A stretch of DNA of 64,000 nt from Fomitopsis serialis (Eukaryota; Basidiomycota; Agaricomycetes; Polyporales; Fomitopsidaceae). A program made the translations under genes and the position numbers. The stretch is from assembly GCF_022376445.1 (NCBI RefSeq), contig NW_025954961.1, positions 1,674,001 to 1,738,000 on the forward strand, written 5' to 3'. The notes below the pieces were generated by a model, which searched no databases, was not told the origin of the DNA, and was given only the letters and a program-made list of their open reading frames with translations. Within the stretch, counting starts at the first letter, position 1, and each line of letters opens with the position of its first letter. Below are positions 1-13,044 of this stretch, piece after piece.

Positions 1-1271
1 TACATAGATGCGCATGGTTATTTGGGGGACATTTGTACGATACTACCAGCACTAATTTATTGCAAGACATCGTCGCCATGTGCGATCGTTTTATAGGATA
101 TTGGGCTATCTTGTGTGATGAGTAGCCACTGACGGACAGTGTTGTTTGGGTCACGTACTACTCAAGTTCCCTGGCCATGTCATTTCTGTAGCAGTGGAGG
201 TTTGGTCGAATAGACATCACTCGTGGAGAGTCGTGAGCACAGTGGCCGTCGACGCATAGGGTAACGCAACTAGGCAAATGGTTCGAAGTATCATGAAGTC
301 ATCGCACAATGGAATAAACTTCCAGTCTCGTACACCTCCGCATCATCAATCACCGGTGGTGGGGCCTGTGTGTCCAAAGATGCGATAAAGGTGCCCGTCG
401 CCCTCGGTAGAGGGATTCCCGAGTTCCTGGCGCGCCATATTAGGGGAAACCCCACTGCGTACCCGCGGTCGAGTCTGGTCGAGTGCCCACCATCGTGGCA
501 TTTAGCCGTATTTTGAGCCAGAACTGACCGCCGGATTCCCGTGAATAGTAAAGCGTTCCGCAGTATGCCACGTCGAGAAATGCGCACCGAGAGCGGGTTA
601 GGTCCCATTTGAATGGCGCGACCTGGGGCCCTGTCGCTGGGTTCGTGGATAAGTGGGCCTCGACTGCCTGCAACCTGTACCATGAAACGTGGAGTGGCTG
701 GAACCCCACGGCCGCTGTGGACCCGAGATCTCTGACAAATGTGCGGAGACGTGCGCCGGAGAAGTGCAGCGATCTTGGGGAGACCGTCGCGAGTCGCGAC
801 GGAGTCGGCGGGTTTGGGTGGGACAGGACCAAAGAAAGACCGGTGGAATTGGCCGGGAGGGCGGTGAAGTCATTCAATACTCGATCGAAAGCCCCCGAGG
901 GTGATGCAGTGCGCTCACTGCGTATGGAGCGAGCACGTCATCCTCCAGTTGCGCGCTGTTGCGAGTCGCTCTGGCGGTGTGGCGCATGCTCGAGCACGAC
1001 GGGGGGCGCGGCGGCGGGCGGCGGGCAGCGGGGAGACTGAGGCAGGGCGTGGCCGGCGACGGGCGCGGCGGGCGGGCGGAGGACGGCGAGGACAGAGAGC
1101 GAGGGACAGGGACGATCGCAGGATGGGGCCGGCGGGAGGGTATGACGTCGGCGGGCTGACGGCAGACTCCGCTCCGGGCAGGGCTGAAGACGCTCCTCGC
1201 CTGGTGGAGGGTTCGCTTATACACCCACTAGCCTCTTCGACGCCCTCCCAACCGCTTCCATCTGTACCAAA
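1..1271. other. Intergenic DNA upstream of the kinase gene
   Basis: No recognisable gene. The first 600 bases are of ordinary composition. From about 900 to 1200 the DNA is very GC/purine-rich and gives long open frames on both strands that lack domain-like composition. The last 70 bases are CT-rich and probably form the promoter and leader of the kinase. A gene entering from the left edge cannot be excluded. Confidence 0.5.
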
Positions 1272-3912
1272 ATGCCGTCCGGAACAGGCGTCGTCGACGC
1301 CTTCAAGAGCAAGTCCATCACTCTCCCGTGACCATGGCCCGCTCACCCACGCTCTCTCACAGATCTCATTCGCCACGGCAAGAACCACTCAGCCCGCCCA
1401 CACGACGACGCCGCGCCATACGCACAACCCACCACCAGCCCGCCGCCGCGGTCGCGCAGCAGCAACGCCAGCGCGACGTGACGGCTGCCCACCAACAACA
1501 GCCACCCCCGCAGCAGCAACAGCCGCAGGCCCAGCGGCAGCAGAAGGACAACGCAAAGTTTAAAGAACAGATCGAGTCCATCGTCCAGGAGGAGCGCGAG
1601 GCCAAGGGCAAGATGCCCACCTACAAGGGCCTCGAGAACTATCAACTGCTCGACAAGATGGGAGAGTGAGTCCTCATCGCTGGTCTTCGTCTCGTTCTAT
1701 ATTTTTCGCGCGACCCTCGAAGCACGTCACGGACGTGCACTGCAGCTCCACCGCGCCATGCTCTCGACATTGTCTCTCGTCTGCGACCACCTTCGGAGGC
1801 CGCGGCTTCTGTGGGTATCGCCTCGTCCCCCAGCACTGCCAGCCCGTTACTCGCGTCCGTTACTTCCAACACGTTTATCGCTCATTGGCAATATCCGCTG
1901 CGTTCCTGGCAAATTTCCCTGCCGGAAAGCCAAAGTCATCTCCGAACTGTTCGGGCCAGAGCGGTCGGAAACATAGCGCTGATCTAGATCAGCATCTCCC
2001 GTGGATGCTTCTGGATCTGTGTTGCTCACTCTAGGCATACTGCACGTCCTATTCTAAGGACAGAAGTCATCGCCGTATGACGCGCGTGTCCCAGGACAGT
2101 ACACGTCCGCATGCACATCTGCTTCGCGCGTAAACTCTAACGTTGAGAATGCTAACCTTATGTTCTCAGCGGCGCGTTCTCGAACGTGTACAAGGCCATC
2201 GACCTGCGAACAGGACAGAAGGTTGCTGTGAAGGTCGTTCGAAAGTATGAGTTGAGCGCATCACAGGTTAGTATCCACTTGTCGCAACCCCGTTCTTTAT
2301 TCATTGCTCCCCCTCCTACACGCCGCCGTAGGCTGGTGATAAGCATCTGAACCGCGAGTTCAAAAAGAAACCGCGGGTCACAGAGGTGCTCAAAAAATGG
2401 TTGTCTGATCGCAGTGCTGACTCTGGTTCGCCCTTCTGGTAGCGCGCGAACATCCTCAAAGGTGTGTATGGTGTGGTCAGTGTGGGACTGCACTCACCAT
2501 TCGTGGTCTCGCCTTGCAGAGGTGCAGATTATGCGGGGTACCAACCACCCGTCAATAGTGAAGTTGTACGGGTTCTTCGAGGCACCAGACTACTACTTCC
2601 TTATTCTCGAGCGTGAGTCTTTCGTCACCTCCGTGATCGACGTATTGACATTGCGCAGTGCTGGAGGGTGGCGAGCTCTTCCATCAGATCGTGAAGCTGA
2701 CGTACTTCAGCGAGAATCTCGCACGGCACGTTATCCTGCAGGTAGCGCAAGGTATTCGGTATCTACACGAAGAGCGCGGGGTCGTGCACCGCGACATCAA
2801 GCCGGAGAACCTGCTCTTCGAGCAGATCCCGGTCGTGCCGAGTAAGAACCCACCCCGAAGCAGTTTGAGGAGGACAAGGAAGACGAAGGCGAGTTCGTAC
2901 CCGGCGTCGGCGGCGGAGGTATCGGGCGCGTAAGATCGCAGACTTTGGGTTGAGCAAGGTCGTCTGGGACGAGCAGACAATGACCCGTGCGGGACGGTCG
3001 GGTACACCGCGCCAGAGATCGTGAAGGACGAGAGGTATAGCAAGAGCGTGGACATGTGGGCGCTGGGATGCGTGCTGTATACCCTGCTCTGTGGATTCCC
3101 ACCGTTCTATGATGAGAGCATCAACGTGCTCACGGAGAAGGTCGCGCGGGGTCACTATACCTTCCTGAGCCCCTGGTGGGACTCAATAAGCACAGCAGGT
3201 GCGTTTGGTAGCTTTGTTCTCAGCGCATATGCTTATGTGTTTGACCTCCAGCGAAGGACTTGATAACTCACTTACTCTGTGTCGACCCAGCCAGCGCTAC
3301 ACGATCGATGAGTTCCTCGCACACCCATGGTGTACCGCGGCACCAGGCCCGCCGCCACCGCCAACTCCCCTTCCCGCCGCCATGCCCCTCGACTCGCCCC
3401 TCCTCGCCTCCGCGCGCATCGGCGAGGCACATGGGATGCGCTCACCAGGGCTCGCGCAGCTTAAGGAGGCGTTCGACGTCACGTACGCAGTGCATCGCAT
3501 GGAGGAGGAGGGCGCACGGAGACGCGCACAGAAGGGCGGAGCGAACCGTGGGTTCCTCAACAACCTCAACGAGGACGACGAGGAAGAGGAGCAGCCACCC
3601 ACCATCGCGCGTAGACAACAGCCACAGCAGCAGACTCCAGCTACGGCGGGGCAGGCGGGCGTCGGCGCGGGTGCGAAGGCGGCGGCAAAGCGCGCGGTCG
3701 CGGAGGGGTACGACGGACGGGCGGGCCCGAGGGACCGGGGGCGCAATCGGCAGCAACCATTTGAGCTGGACATGGACGGTGCGACGCTGTTGGGGAGGAG
3801 AACTAAACGGGGGACCGGCGGGCCCGCGGACGTGAGCAGTCCTCTGGCGAAGATCCTCCAGCAGCCGAAGGATCTCATGGACGTACCCGGGAGCCCGATG
3901 CGCATTGACTAG
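1272..3912 (+). CDS. Srk1/Rck-type CAMK serine/threonine protein kinase
   Basis: Protein kinase of the CAMK group, closest by motif to fungal Srk1/Rck1/Rck2, which act below stress MAP kinases. An N-terminal Q/P-rich segment (about 1440-1560) precedes the kinase domain. Visible motifs are GAFSNVYKA with VAVKVV (2170-2240), [12 protein letters not shown] (about 2780-2815), KIADFGLSK (about 2933-2960), [10 protein letters not shown] (about 2988-3015) and the DMWALGC region (3050-3070). A basic, low-complexity tail of about 200 residues ends at TAG 3910-3912. Several short introns interrupt the domain. The family insert between HRD and DFG is present but needs single-base repairs near 2853-2856 and 2932, with further ones at 2984-2986 and 3294-3296. 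The start is uncertain: ATG 1272 begins [11 protein letters not shown] but meets a TGA at 1329, so either one C is missing there or a very short intron is used. ATG 1334 is the conservative alternative. Family assignment is firm; the exact orthologue is inferred. Confidence 0.85.
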
Positions 3913-5608
3913 GCTCGCTCGGCTTCTGTCCCATCTATCCCCACCCCCCTTCCATGTGCATGTTGACTGTGACTGTTGTTGTCGCCCCTCCTGTGTCGCC
4001 CCGCCCCCTCGCCATGTTGTTCTTGTTCGTGCCCGCACCCCCCTTCCCATCATTGATTGACTCGACGACGGTCGACGCGCGCGCCTCCACCACCTCCCTC
4101 TGTATTCCCTGGGCCCTGTACGTGTCTCTCAAGCCTCGACTTGACGTGGCTGTCTTTCCTGTTTTCCTGTCGTATTATATCATACACGGCATCGTCATTC
4201 CTCCCCCTGCACACGCTCTCGAGCCCGCCGTTCTCCTGTTTCTGTAGTCGAGCAAGTCGCTGCAAGGCTGCCTACGACGTGACGGCCATGCATCACGAGG
4301 CTTTGCCCCCGACTCATCGTGGTTTGATCCCAATGCTCGACGCGGTCTGCAGCGGATGATGCCGCGTCATACGCTAGGCACCGAGCGTCCAGCGTATGTG
4401 CGCAGTCGAAGTTTCGTCGCTGGAACTTGTTGTACAGTTCACAAACGCGTGCGTTGGATATTTGTAAATCACCCCTAAGTGAGGGTGGTCTGACAGTACT
4501 ACTATGATGGACTGCACTCAAGTATGTATCGTAAGTAGCACTACGGTTCCAGTACAGTAGTGTAGCGTACTCAGAGTGACTCGGATGTTCCGCCGTTTGT
4601 AGAATATGTACTAGTTATGATCATGACGTGGTTCAGATCGCAATGTTATGCGTTACGGCGTGCTGGAAACATGGATGCTAACGATAGTCGGCGACTGCAG
4701 AGGATGCTGGGACAAGTAGGGTCCATAAGTGCACCCGCTTTCCCCAGTTCCAAGAGGCCGCGCGCGTGTATGGCATGCCTACGGAAGACTCGGGTATGCC
4801 TATGGGAGACTCGGGTGGACCGCCGGTGTGGAACGACTGTGAACACGAGAAGGAAATCGCCAGGAAGATGTTGGTATAGCGCCCACGCGATCGTGAGCTG
4901 ACTCCTCATAGGTATGATTGAAACGGTCTGGACCCGAATGTAAATGCACATGGGCATGGCCTCAGGCATCAGAGTACAGACTGGGGCAAGATGTTGCACG
5001 GATCTTACGACGAAATTGTCAGGTTTGGTGACGCGGGTAGAACGCGCTGACCTTTCGCATAGGGTTTATGCTCACCTAGCATATTGACGAAACACCGTAT
5101 AAGCGCAGTACAGCGTAGCGCGATGTGATGTTTTCTACGTCACAAGCTTTTGATATATACATGCCCCCATGGGCGACATGCAATGCAACCTCACACAGAG
5201 CAGTACCTGAACACGAACGTACCATCAGCTCTCCGCCAGGTCCTTCGTCCGACGCCATGGCCTATAGGAACATTGCGCGAACAAGAGGCCCACGCTCGGT
5301 CGTCATGCGAAGAGGCAATTCGGCTGAGAGCAGCTGGCCGAAGGTCATATTGTGCGAACAATGCAGTGAGGAAGGGCAGCAGCAAGGAGTGTGGCAGTGC
5401 GGGAAAGGAGCGGGTGGAGAAACACGAGATCGGCCACAACGAGGACGCGTCGTGGAGTGGCTGAGGAACCGATCACCAAACTGGGCGTTGCTGCCTTGAA
5501 CTCTGCCTCCTCCAGGTTCCTGCAGCCCATCACAGTCTCTCCCTGTCCGTTCCTCTTGCTTCTCTCCGTCTGAACGTGCGCCGATAGGATGAGCTCCTCA
5601 CGCGAGGT
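3913..5608. other. Intergenic DNA between kinase and kinesin genes
   Basis: About 1.7 kb with no credible gene. The first 300 bases are CT-rich and probably hold the kinase 3' UTR. A two-copy 21-base tandem repeat lies at 4775-4816. The last 100 bases are pyrimidine-rich and precede the kinesin start. Confidence 0.5.
4775..4816 (+). repeat. Two-copy 21-base tandem repeat
   Basis: Adjacent units at 4775-4795 and 4796-4816 share the pattern ATGCCTAyGGrAGACTCGGGT and match at 18 or more of 21 positions. No function is evident. Confidence 0.7.
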
Positions 5609-8600
5609 ATGGCTGAGGCAGGCGGGAATATCAAGGTCGTGGTGCGATGTCGGCCTCTCAACTCGCGCGGTGCGTCCGTCCTGCTCAAAATTGTGGACTT
5701 CGCGCGCTCACATCTCCTCGCTCTATGCTTGTCGCGTGGATGTCGATCCCAAATGAACAGAGATTGCTCGCGGCGCGAACTCCTGGTACGCATGGAAGGC
5801 AACCAGACCATCCTCGATCCGCCCGACGCCGGTAGCGCGGGGCGCAGGCATCGTCTGGTCGCGCCTCGGAGAAGAAGTCAATGAACTTCGCGTTTGACAA
5901 GAGTTACTGGTCAGCGGGTCCGCGGGACGAGCCGAATACTGCTCTCAGGAAACACTGTATGATGATCTTGGAAAGGAGTTGCTGGATCACAGTTTCTCGG
6001 GCTTCAATGCGTGTATTATGGCGTGTACGTCTCTTCCTTTTACTGTCTACGCTATCTCTAATTGTCCTATGCAGATGGGCAGACTGGTATGTTGCATGAC
6101 CATGCCGATGAGAGGATGAACTCACGCGTTTGAGTCAGGTTCTGGGAAGTCGTATAGGTACGTACTGACATCGGCGTCTTTGAACATATGAAGTGACGCG
6201 CTTCATTTTCAGTATGATGGGATGTACGTGAACCTGCGGAGCGCATATATCCTACGAACTCACGCACTACTGTGCACAGACGGTGCCGACAAGGGAATTA
6301 TCCCGCTTACTTGTTCGGAGTTGTTTACGCGAGTAGAGGGGAAGACGGCTGCGGACCCTAATATCAGCTTCACAGTAGAAGTGTCGTACATTGAGGTACG
6401 TCGCTCGCTCTACGCATACTTCTCTACCCGACACCGCTCGTAGATCTACAACGAGAAGGTCCGCGACTTGCTGAACCCGAAGAACAGTGGGAATTTGAGG
6501 GTCCGAGAGCACCCTAGCCTTGGTCCTTACGTCGAGGATCTGTCCAAGCTGGTCGTCAGTAGCTTCGATGAGATGATGACCCTCATGGACGAAGGTAACA
6601 AGGCGCGTACGGTCGCCGCCACAAACATGAACGAGACGTGAGTGATGTCAGAGACGGGTTTGCTACTTCTTACGCATGTCGAATCCCAGCTCATCACGGT
6701 CGCATGCCGTCTTCACGGTCATTCTGACTATGAAACGGCACGATGTTGACACAAACTTGGACACCGAGAAGGTCTCCCGCATCAAGTGAGTAGTCACGAC
6801 CGAACAGTCACTTCCGGATGTAGTCTGATTATGTCGCTCGCAGCTTGGTCGACTTGGCTGGCTCCGAGCGTGCAAATTCCACCGGAGCCACAGGGGCGCG
6901 TCTCAAGGAAGGTGCCAACATCAACAAGTCCTTGACCACGCTCGGGAAAGTCATCGCCTCCCTCGCCGTGGCGAGTTCAAACGACGGCAAGAAGGGGAAG
7001 AAGGGCAAGGCGGATGAGTTTGTCCCGTATCGAGACTCTGTACGTTGCGCTTGCAGTACACTTAGATCTCCCTTCGTGCTGCGTATTGATTGCGGCATAT
7101 TAGGTCTTGACATGGTTGCTCAAAGACAGTCTTGGTGGTAACTCCAAAACTGCTATGATTGCTGCCATCTCCCCTGCAGATGTCAACTACGAGGAGACTC
7201 TCAGCACGCTGCGGTACGCCGATCAGGCCAAGAAGATCAAGAACAAGGCCGTCGTCAACGAGGATCCGAACGCGAAACTTGTCCGTGAACTCAAGGAGGA
7301 GCTGGAGACGCTCAGAGGTATGGTTACCGAGAAGTGTATGCGGCTCGTCTCTCACGCTCTGTACAGCGCGTGTCTCCGGGTCGTCCAGCGAGGCGGTATA
7401 CGACCCCAAGATCCCAGCAGCACAGCAGAAGGTCACGTACCAGGCGAAGGACGGTACACTGAAGACCGTTACGAAGGCCGAGCTGCAAGAACAGCTGGAG
7501 ACGAGCGAAAAGCTTATGCAGGGTTGAACGAGACATGGGAGCAGAAGATGGTGCGGACACAGGCAGTACAGAAGGAGCGAGAAAAGGCGCTGGAAGAGCT
7601 TGGTATCACGATTGACAAGAACAATGTTGGCGTACATACCCCAAGAGGGTACGTTCAGGATGAGTCTGGCATGTCGTTGAGCTAACGTGACACGCTATAG
7701 ATGCCTCATCTTGTCAATTTGGTGCGTCTACTGTCCTCCATGAATGCTGTGGCTCATTTTTCGCCTCCACTTCGCAGAACGAAGGTATTGGGCATTCTTT
7801 CTAGTACTGTTCCTGACTGACCAGTATCGGACTAAGATCCACTCATGAGTGAATGTCTGATCTACCAGCTAAAGCCTGGAAAGACGGTGTAAGTACACTC
7901 ATACTCACATGTGCGTTATATCAACCGACGAGGAATCTTGAAGATCGGCCGTCTTGACAGCCAAAAACCGGCTGCCATTCGACTCAGCGGTGAGAGTATC
8001 GGAGAGGAGCATGTTACCTCGAGAATACGGACGGCAAAGTACTCTGCATGCTATGCCCGACGCTGTGACAGTACGTTCTGTTCGTTGCTGCCTTGTTGTG
8101 CACCATTGAATGTGTGCTACAGTTCTTGAACGGCCGGCAAATCACTCCAGGACAGGTAGGCTTAACGGTGACAGTCGCATGACGATGGTATTGATGCGGT
8201 TGTGCTAGACCTTTAAACTTCGAACTGGCTTCCGATTATTCTCGGTAGGTTTCCGGAAGACAATGCGGAGCTATCTATTCACAAGCAGGCTCTTTCAGGG
8301 ACATCATGTATTCCGCTTCAACAATCCAGAGGAAGTCCGGAAACAGCGCGATCGCGCCCTGGCAAAGTCCAATTTATCCATTAGCATATCGGCTGCCGAG
8401 CTACAGCAACAGCGAATGCTGAGGCGGAGAAGAGCACGGAGCCTCACTCTCCCGCCTCGTCCATTGACGTCGCTGATGTAGACTGGACATTCGCCAAGCG
8501 CGAAGCTGCCTTCGCGCGATTAGGATTGGACCCCACGCTGGATAATCTCCCGGACGAAGACTTGAACAAACTCTTCGAGAAGATTACGAAGGTGAAGACA

Positions 8601-11600
8601 ATGCGAGACCATAACGCTCGACCGCGCCCAGAGAGCAGTCTTAGTCAAGCGGACGACATCTGGAGCGAGAACGGGCGGCCGTCTGCTAGCGAGATTTCAC
8701 AGACGACACGAGCGTCGATGCGATGACGAGCCATGACAGCCCAGACGTCGGTGGGCCGAAGGACGTGCAGAACCAGCTCGAGTCGCAGCGCGTCGAGTTT
8801 GAGGCTCGTTTGCAGTCTATCGCGGAGTCGAATGAGGCCGAGGACCTGAAGGCTGAGAAGGAGCAGATGGACACCAATTGAACTGGTGCAGAACCACATG
8901 AAGCGCCTCCTCGATGCCAGGGCAAGAGGGGAGCATGATGCCGAGCTGGAGGCGTTCGAGCCTGTCATCTATTCCGCGAAACAGCTTCGGCTCATCCGAA
9001 GGGTCCTCGACAAGTGGAGAACTCACCGGTCCTTCTCTATGGCTGAGGTTGTTTTGTCTAATGCCGTCTTTGTCAAGGAGGCAAATGTCATCAGGTTGGT
9101 CACATCTTGATCGTGGTTTCAGAACGATCGCTGAGTATATCGTACAGCAAAGAGCTAGGCAAAGATGTTTCGTACAACTTCACAGTTGCTTCTGGTGGTT
9201 CGCTCGCAGCACCTGCATCTGCTATTGACACAATAGCAGGACTGGATCAATTTGGTGACGTTGTTGACCCAGTTCTTGCTTCTGCAACACAACCCACCGT
9301 CGCTGTCAAGGTCGTCGATAAGCGCAACAATGCCATCTACGCCTGGTCTCTGGATCGCTTACAGCAACAGCTCCAACGCATGCGTAATCTCACCACGTTC
9401 ATTGATCGCCCATCCTACTCCCAACATTTCTCCTCCGAAGAACCTTTCTACGACAACCCACCACCCGAGTACTCCTTCATCGGCAACGCGCTGTTGTCCC
9501 TGGCACCCCTTTCACGGCGACTGTCGTTAAATTCGACTGTGCCAATCTTCGACCGCTACACGTCTGAGGCAATTGGCTCATGTCGCATCGACGTGAAGAT
9601 TGCTAATGTTGTCTTGAATCCGAAACATGCACACTCTTCCTCCACTTCCACCCGTACATCCTCCCCTGTCCCCGGGACTGTTCCCCCAGGCAGCAAGTTC
9701 AGCTTCGTGCTCAGCATCGACAATGTCAAGGGCCTATCACATCATGACTTCCATTCCGTCCACTTGCAGGTCCGGCTATCATCATTCCTTGGCCCATCCA
9801 CGGCATCAGAAGAAGTCTACCCGTCATCTGCAGTGGACTTGGAGGCGTCGACACTCTCGGACCTCAAGTTCCGTCGCAGCTTCTCGATCGTCGCGTCGTC
9901 AAGAGTCCTTACATATCTCCGTCAAGGATACGCACCGATTGAGTTTTTCGCGAGACTGAAGCCGACCTATCTGGAACGCATGGAACGTTGGGACGAAATG
10001 CGAGAGCAGCGTGTCGTTCCTAACACCAGATCCAGTTCGCCGGAGAGCAAACCCCAAGCGGCAACGTTGCCCCTCATGCGTCGGTCGGAGACAGACTTTG
10101 TAGTGGAGCAGACGCACGACGTCGTAGCTTGGCTGCAGATCAGCGAACTTGCACCGAATGGCTCCTATACGCCTGTCCCGGTCATGTCCCATGGAAACTT
10201 GGATCCAGGCGCATTCCAGCTGCACCAAGGTCTACAACGCCGCATCGTCTTACAGATGTTCTCGAATTCGGGTCGGCAGTTACCTTGGACCGAGGTATCG
10301 CGCGTCCGCCTGGGCAACATTCGATTGCTGGACGCGAAGGGCCGGTTATACGAAGCAAATTCGAAGGCGTTGATCACCTTGCCTCTGCTACAGCAGCAAC
10401 ACGTCGAATTCAGGCCTGACGGCACAGGTATCCTCTCCGCAGAAGCGCTCTGGGATTCTAGTGTACATGACACAATCCTCCTCAACCGCGTCACCGCCCC
10501 GGGCCAACGCATCCTTCTCCAGTTCCAATTCTCGGTCAACGTTGAGATCTGTGCAGACCCTGTGCAGTTCACCATGGACACGGCTATCTCAATACAGACG
10601 CGAGACGCACGACCACCATCTCGCATCTTCAGTCTGCTCGGGTCGACAAAGATCATCCCGAAGACAAGCACGGTCTTTACAGTCAAGCTCTCACCACCGC
10701 TGACGAGATCGCCCAAGGACCTCTGGCGGTTAGACACCGCGGAGAAGTACGTGCGCGGCGAAGAGTCCCTGGGTGTATGGCGACCACGCGGCGTCTCTGT
10801 AGTGGAGGACTACAACCGCCTTGTCTCCATGGAGCGGCGAGCTGCGGACGTCCAGGCCATCCGGTTATCCTCTCCACGTCCCCCTCAAGTCGTGTCACGC
10901 AGGCTGACGCGGTTGTATGGGGGTCCGAGGCCCTTCTGAAGAAGGCACTCGCGTTGTGGCAGAAGCGCTTCGGACACCCCGGCGAGGTGAGTTATGGCTT
11001 CCATCAGTCAATGCATTGACTGCATTGACCTCGGCTAACGCGTGCCTTCTCACTTGTCAGATCGTGATCAGTCAGGACCCAATAGATCAGAGGAGTCTAG
11101 CGTGAAGTCGGGCAAGAGCTCCGTCGGCATGCAGCTCGCGGAGTCGATGAAGCTGATTTCCTCGACGAAGGTCGTCCCCGAAAGTGCGTAGACGCTTGTG
11201 GTGCTGGCGATGCGCGTTCCTGACCGGTTGGTGCCTTTTTGCAGTGATGGCCCGACAAAGAAGGGCCATATGCTGATCATGATCGACGCGAATGAGAACG
11301 TCTGGGAACGGAGGTGGTTTGTATTGCGAAGGTGCGTGAGGGTTCGCGAGAGGGGGGCGCGAAAACTGACTAAGAGTTGCCAGGCCGTATCTCCATGTCT
11401 ACGCGCACTCGAACGAAACTGAGGAAGTCAATGTCATCCATCTGGATGGGGTGAACATTGAAGTCAATCCGGAGATGGAGGCTCTTCTCGGGGTGCGTCT
11501 TCTCTTATGCTGTCCTCCGCGCGCGGCGTACTGACTCCCACGTGCAGAAGAAGTTCACCTTCACGCTCTTCACCTCCTCGAACTCGTACGCGCTCGCCGC

Positions 11601-11664
11601 GCCGAGCTTCAAGGAGCTCCAGGCATGGACATCCAAGCTGGACCCGACACGTCTCCCGTCATGA
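5609..11664 (+). CDS. Kinesin-3 (Unc-104/KIF1-type) motor protein
   Basis: Plus-end-directed microtubule motor of the Unc-104/KIF1 family, which in fungi moves endosomes and vesicles. The start [20 protein letters not shown] is the family N-terminus. The P-loop GQTGSGKS is split by introns at about 6075-6150, switch I NxxSSRSH lies at about 6630-6715, and switch [11 protein letters not shown] at about 6845-6870. A neck and coiled-coil segment (about 7250-7600) is followed by an FHA domain (about 7850-8330: [25 protein letters not shown]). A long single exon (9107-10939) carries the central region and the DUF3694 domain (about 10200-10800). The C-terminal PH domain ([38 protein letters not shown]) ends at TGA 11662-11664. 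Many introns are short. The reading frame is broken by single missing bases near 5785, 5840 and 5937, and probably in the FHA/linker region. Domain order identifies the family without doubt; exact exon edges are less certain. Confidence 0.93.
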
Positions 11665-12219
11665 CCGTCACGCCCCTTACGCTCACGATTTTCCCTTTCT
11701 CTTTCTCGTCTTTTATTCGCTTCTTTATCGCTCGCTCTCACCCTATGCTCGTCTGTATCGGAATATCCCTGTCCTGCGTCTCGGTGCATCTACGTATACC
11801 ATACAAGCGCATCCAATCTGTCGTTTCACCATTCTTGAAGTAGGAGTGTCCCGGAGCTGCCCTTACCCCAGCCATGATATAGTTGTACATCTGATATCCA
11901 CCTACTTACTAACAGCATACCACTACCGCAGCCCGCCAACCCGTATGTGTAGTCTCTCCACCCTCGTAGTAGGGTCTGCCCGGTCTTTGCTGCATCGCTA
12001 TCCGAATACAAATGGGAAGTCTTCCGGCCGAGCGTGAACGTCTTCGTGTACGGAGCGCACGGCGGAGCAGGCACGTTGCCAAGCGACGACGGTATGGGTT
12101 GTGAATGCATGGAGTGGTTGACAGGGGCCACTTCTTGGGAGGCTGTCCAGGGACGTCCTCGGTGGTCATACCGCAATCACAACGCGGGCACCCAGGTAGA
12201 GTAACCGTAGAGACGAGCC
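11665..12219. other. Convergent 3' region of kinesin and IMP3 genes
   Basis: Contains a CT-rich 3' UTR-like stretch after the kinesin stop. No further coding sequence, RNA gene or repeat is seen. Confidence 0.5.
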
Positions 12220-13044
12220 TCACAACAGATCGAAGTCGTCCAGCTGAGTGGCGAGTATGAGTAAGTGGATGGGTAAGCCACACGCAGGAAGCAGCGTACC
12301 TCGTCGTTGTATCTCATGATCGTACGCTTCATCTTCGACTGGTCTACCCATGTCACGAAGTCCTCCATGTGGCTGGCGAAGTGAGTGAGTGTGCGTATCT
12401 CGCGGAACGGAATGTCGCCACCCACCGAGTAACGAGATACGCTGGGTCCGTGATAGTGTCAGGGCCCACCCTGACGTGTCCCTGTTCGATGAACTTCACC
12501 GCCTGCACCACGTTCCAGCCGCATCAGCACCGGGACCACCGCGCACAGCACGGAGAGGACGCACCGCGCTGACCGTCTCTGCCATCTTGGACATGGTCAG
12601 GACGACCGCGAGCCTGCGGCGGCAGAACGCGGCGACGGTGAGCTTGTTCTCGACGTCGCTGAGCTTCGCCTGCGAGTTGAGGACGCCCATGTCGTAGAGC
12701 TTGGAGAGCATCTGGGCCTCCATCCGTGTGCGGTAGGGGTCCTGCGCGGGGAGGAGCGAGAGGCGGTGGGCGAAGGAGCGGAGGGAGCCGCAGAGCTTGT
12801 TGTATCTGTGCGGTGATCAGAACTGGGGAGGTGGTAGCAGGAGGGGTGCGCACTTGTGGTAGTCCTCTCTGTCCTGGATGTGGTACCGCCGCATGACCTT
12901 GATCTCGCGGAGGTTCGCATCTTGCTTCCACTGTATGGAGGTGGTCAGTAAATGTTCCTTGTTCGACAACACTGTGCGACTCACGTTGAGGAAATCGACT
13001 TTCTTGAGGAGCTTCTGCTCATGATACTTGAACTGGCGGACCAT
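12220..13044 (-). CDS. IMP3: U3 snoRNP protein IMP3
   Basis: Component of the U3 small nucleolar ribonucleoprotein and the small-subunit processome, acting in the nucleolus in 18S rRNA maturation. The start [20 protein letters not shown] (ATG at 13044) matches the family N-terminus. The S4-like RNA-binding part includes [18 protein letters not shown] and then [16 protein letters not shown]. The tail [15 protein letters not shown] ends with a final short exon coding LDDFDLL and a TGA (complement of 12220-12222). The coding sequence is split by about five short GT-AG introns, all in phase with the family protein. No frame repair is needed, which makes this one of the clean genes here. It lies tail-to-tail with the kinesin gene. 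Length (about 180 residues) and the DDFDL ending are typical. Confidence 0.95.

Noticed and set aside
1328..1362. 35-base first intron of the kinase gene
   Set aside because: It is shorter than the introns typical here. A missing C in the CCC run at 1325-1327 explains the same frame change.
2841..3300. Kinase gene as a pseudogene
   Set aside because: All catalytic motifs are intact, and the breaks are one-base losses in runs of the same kind as in essential genes nearby.
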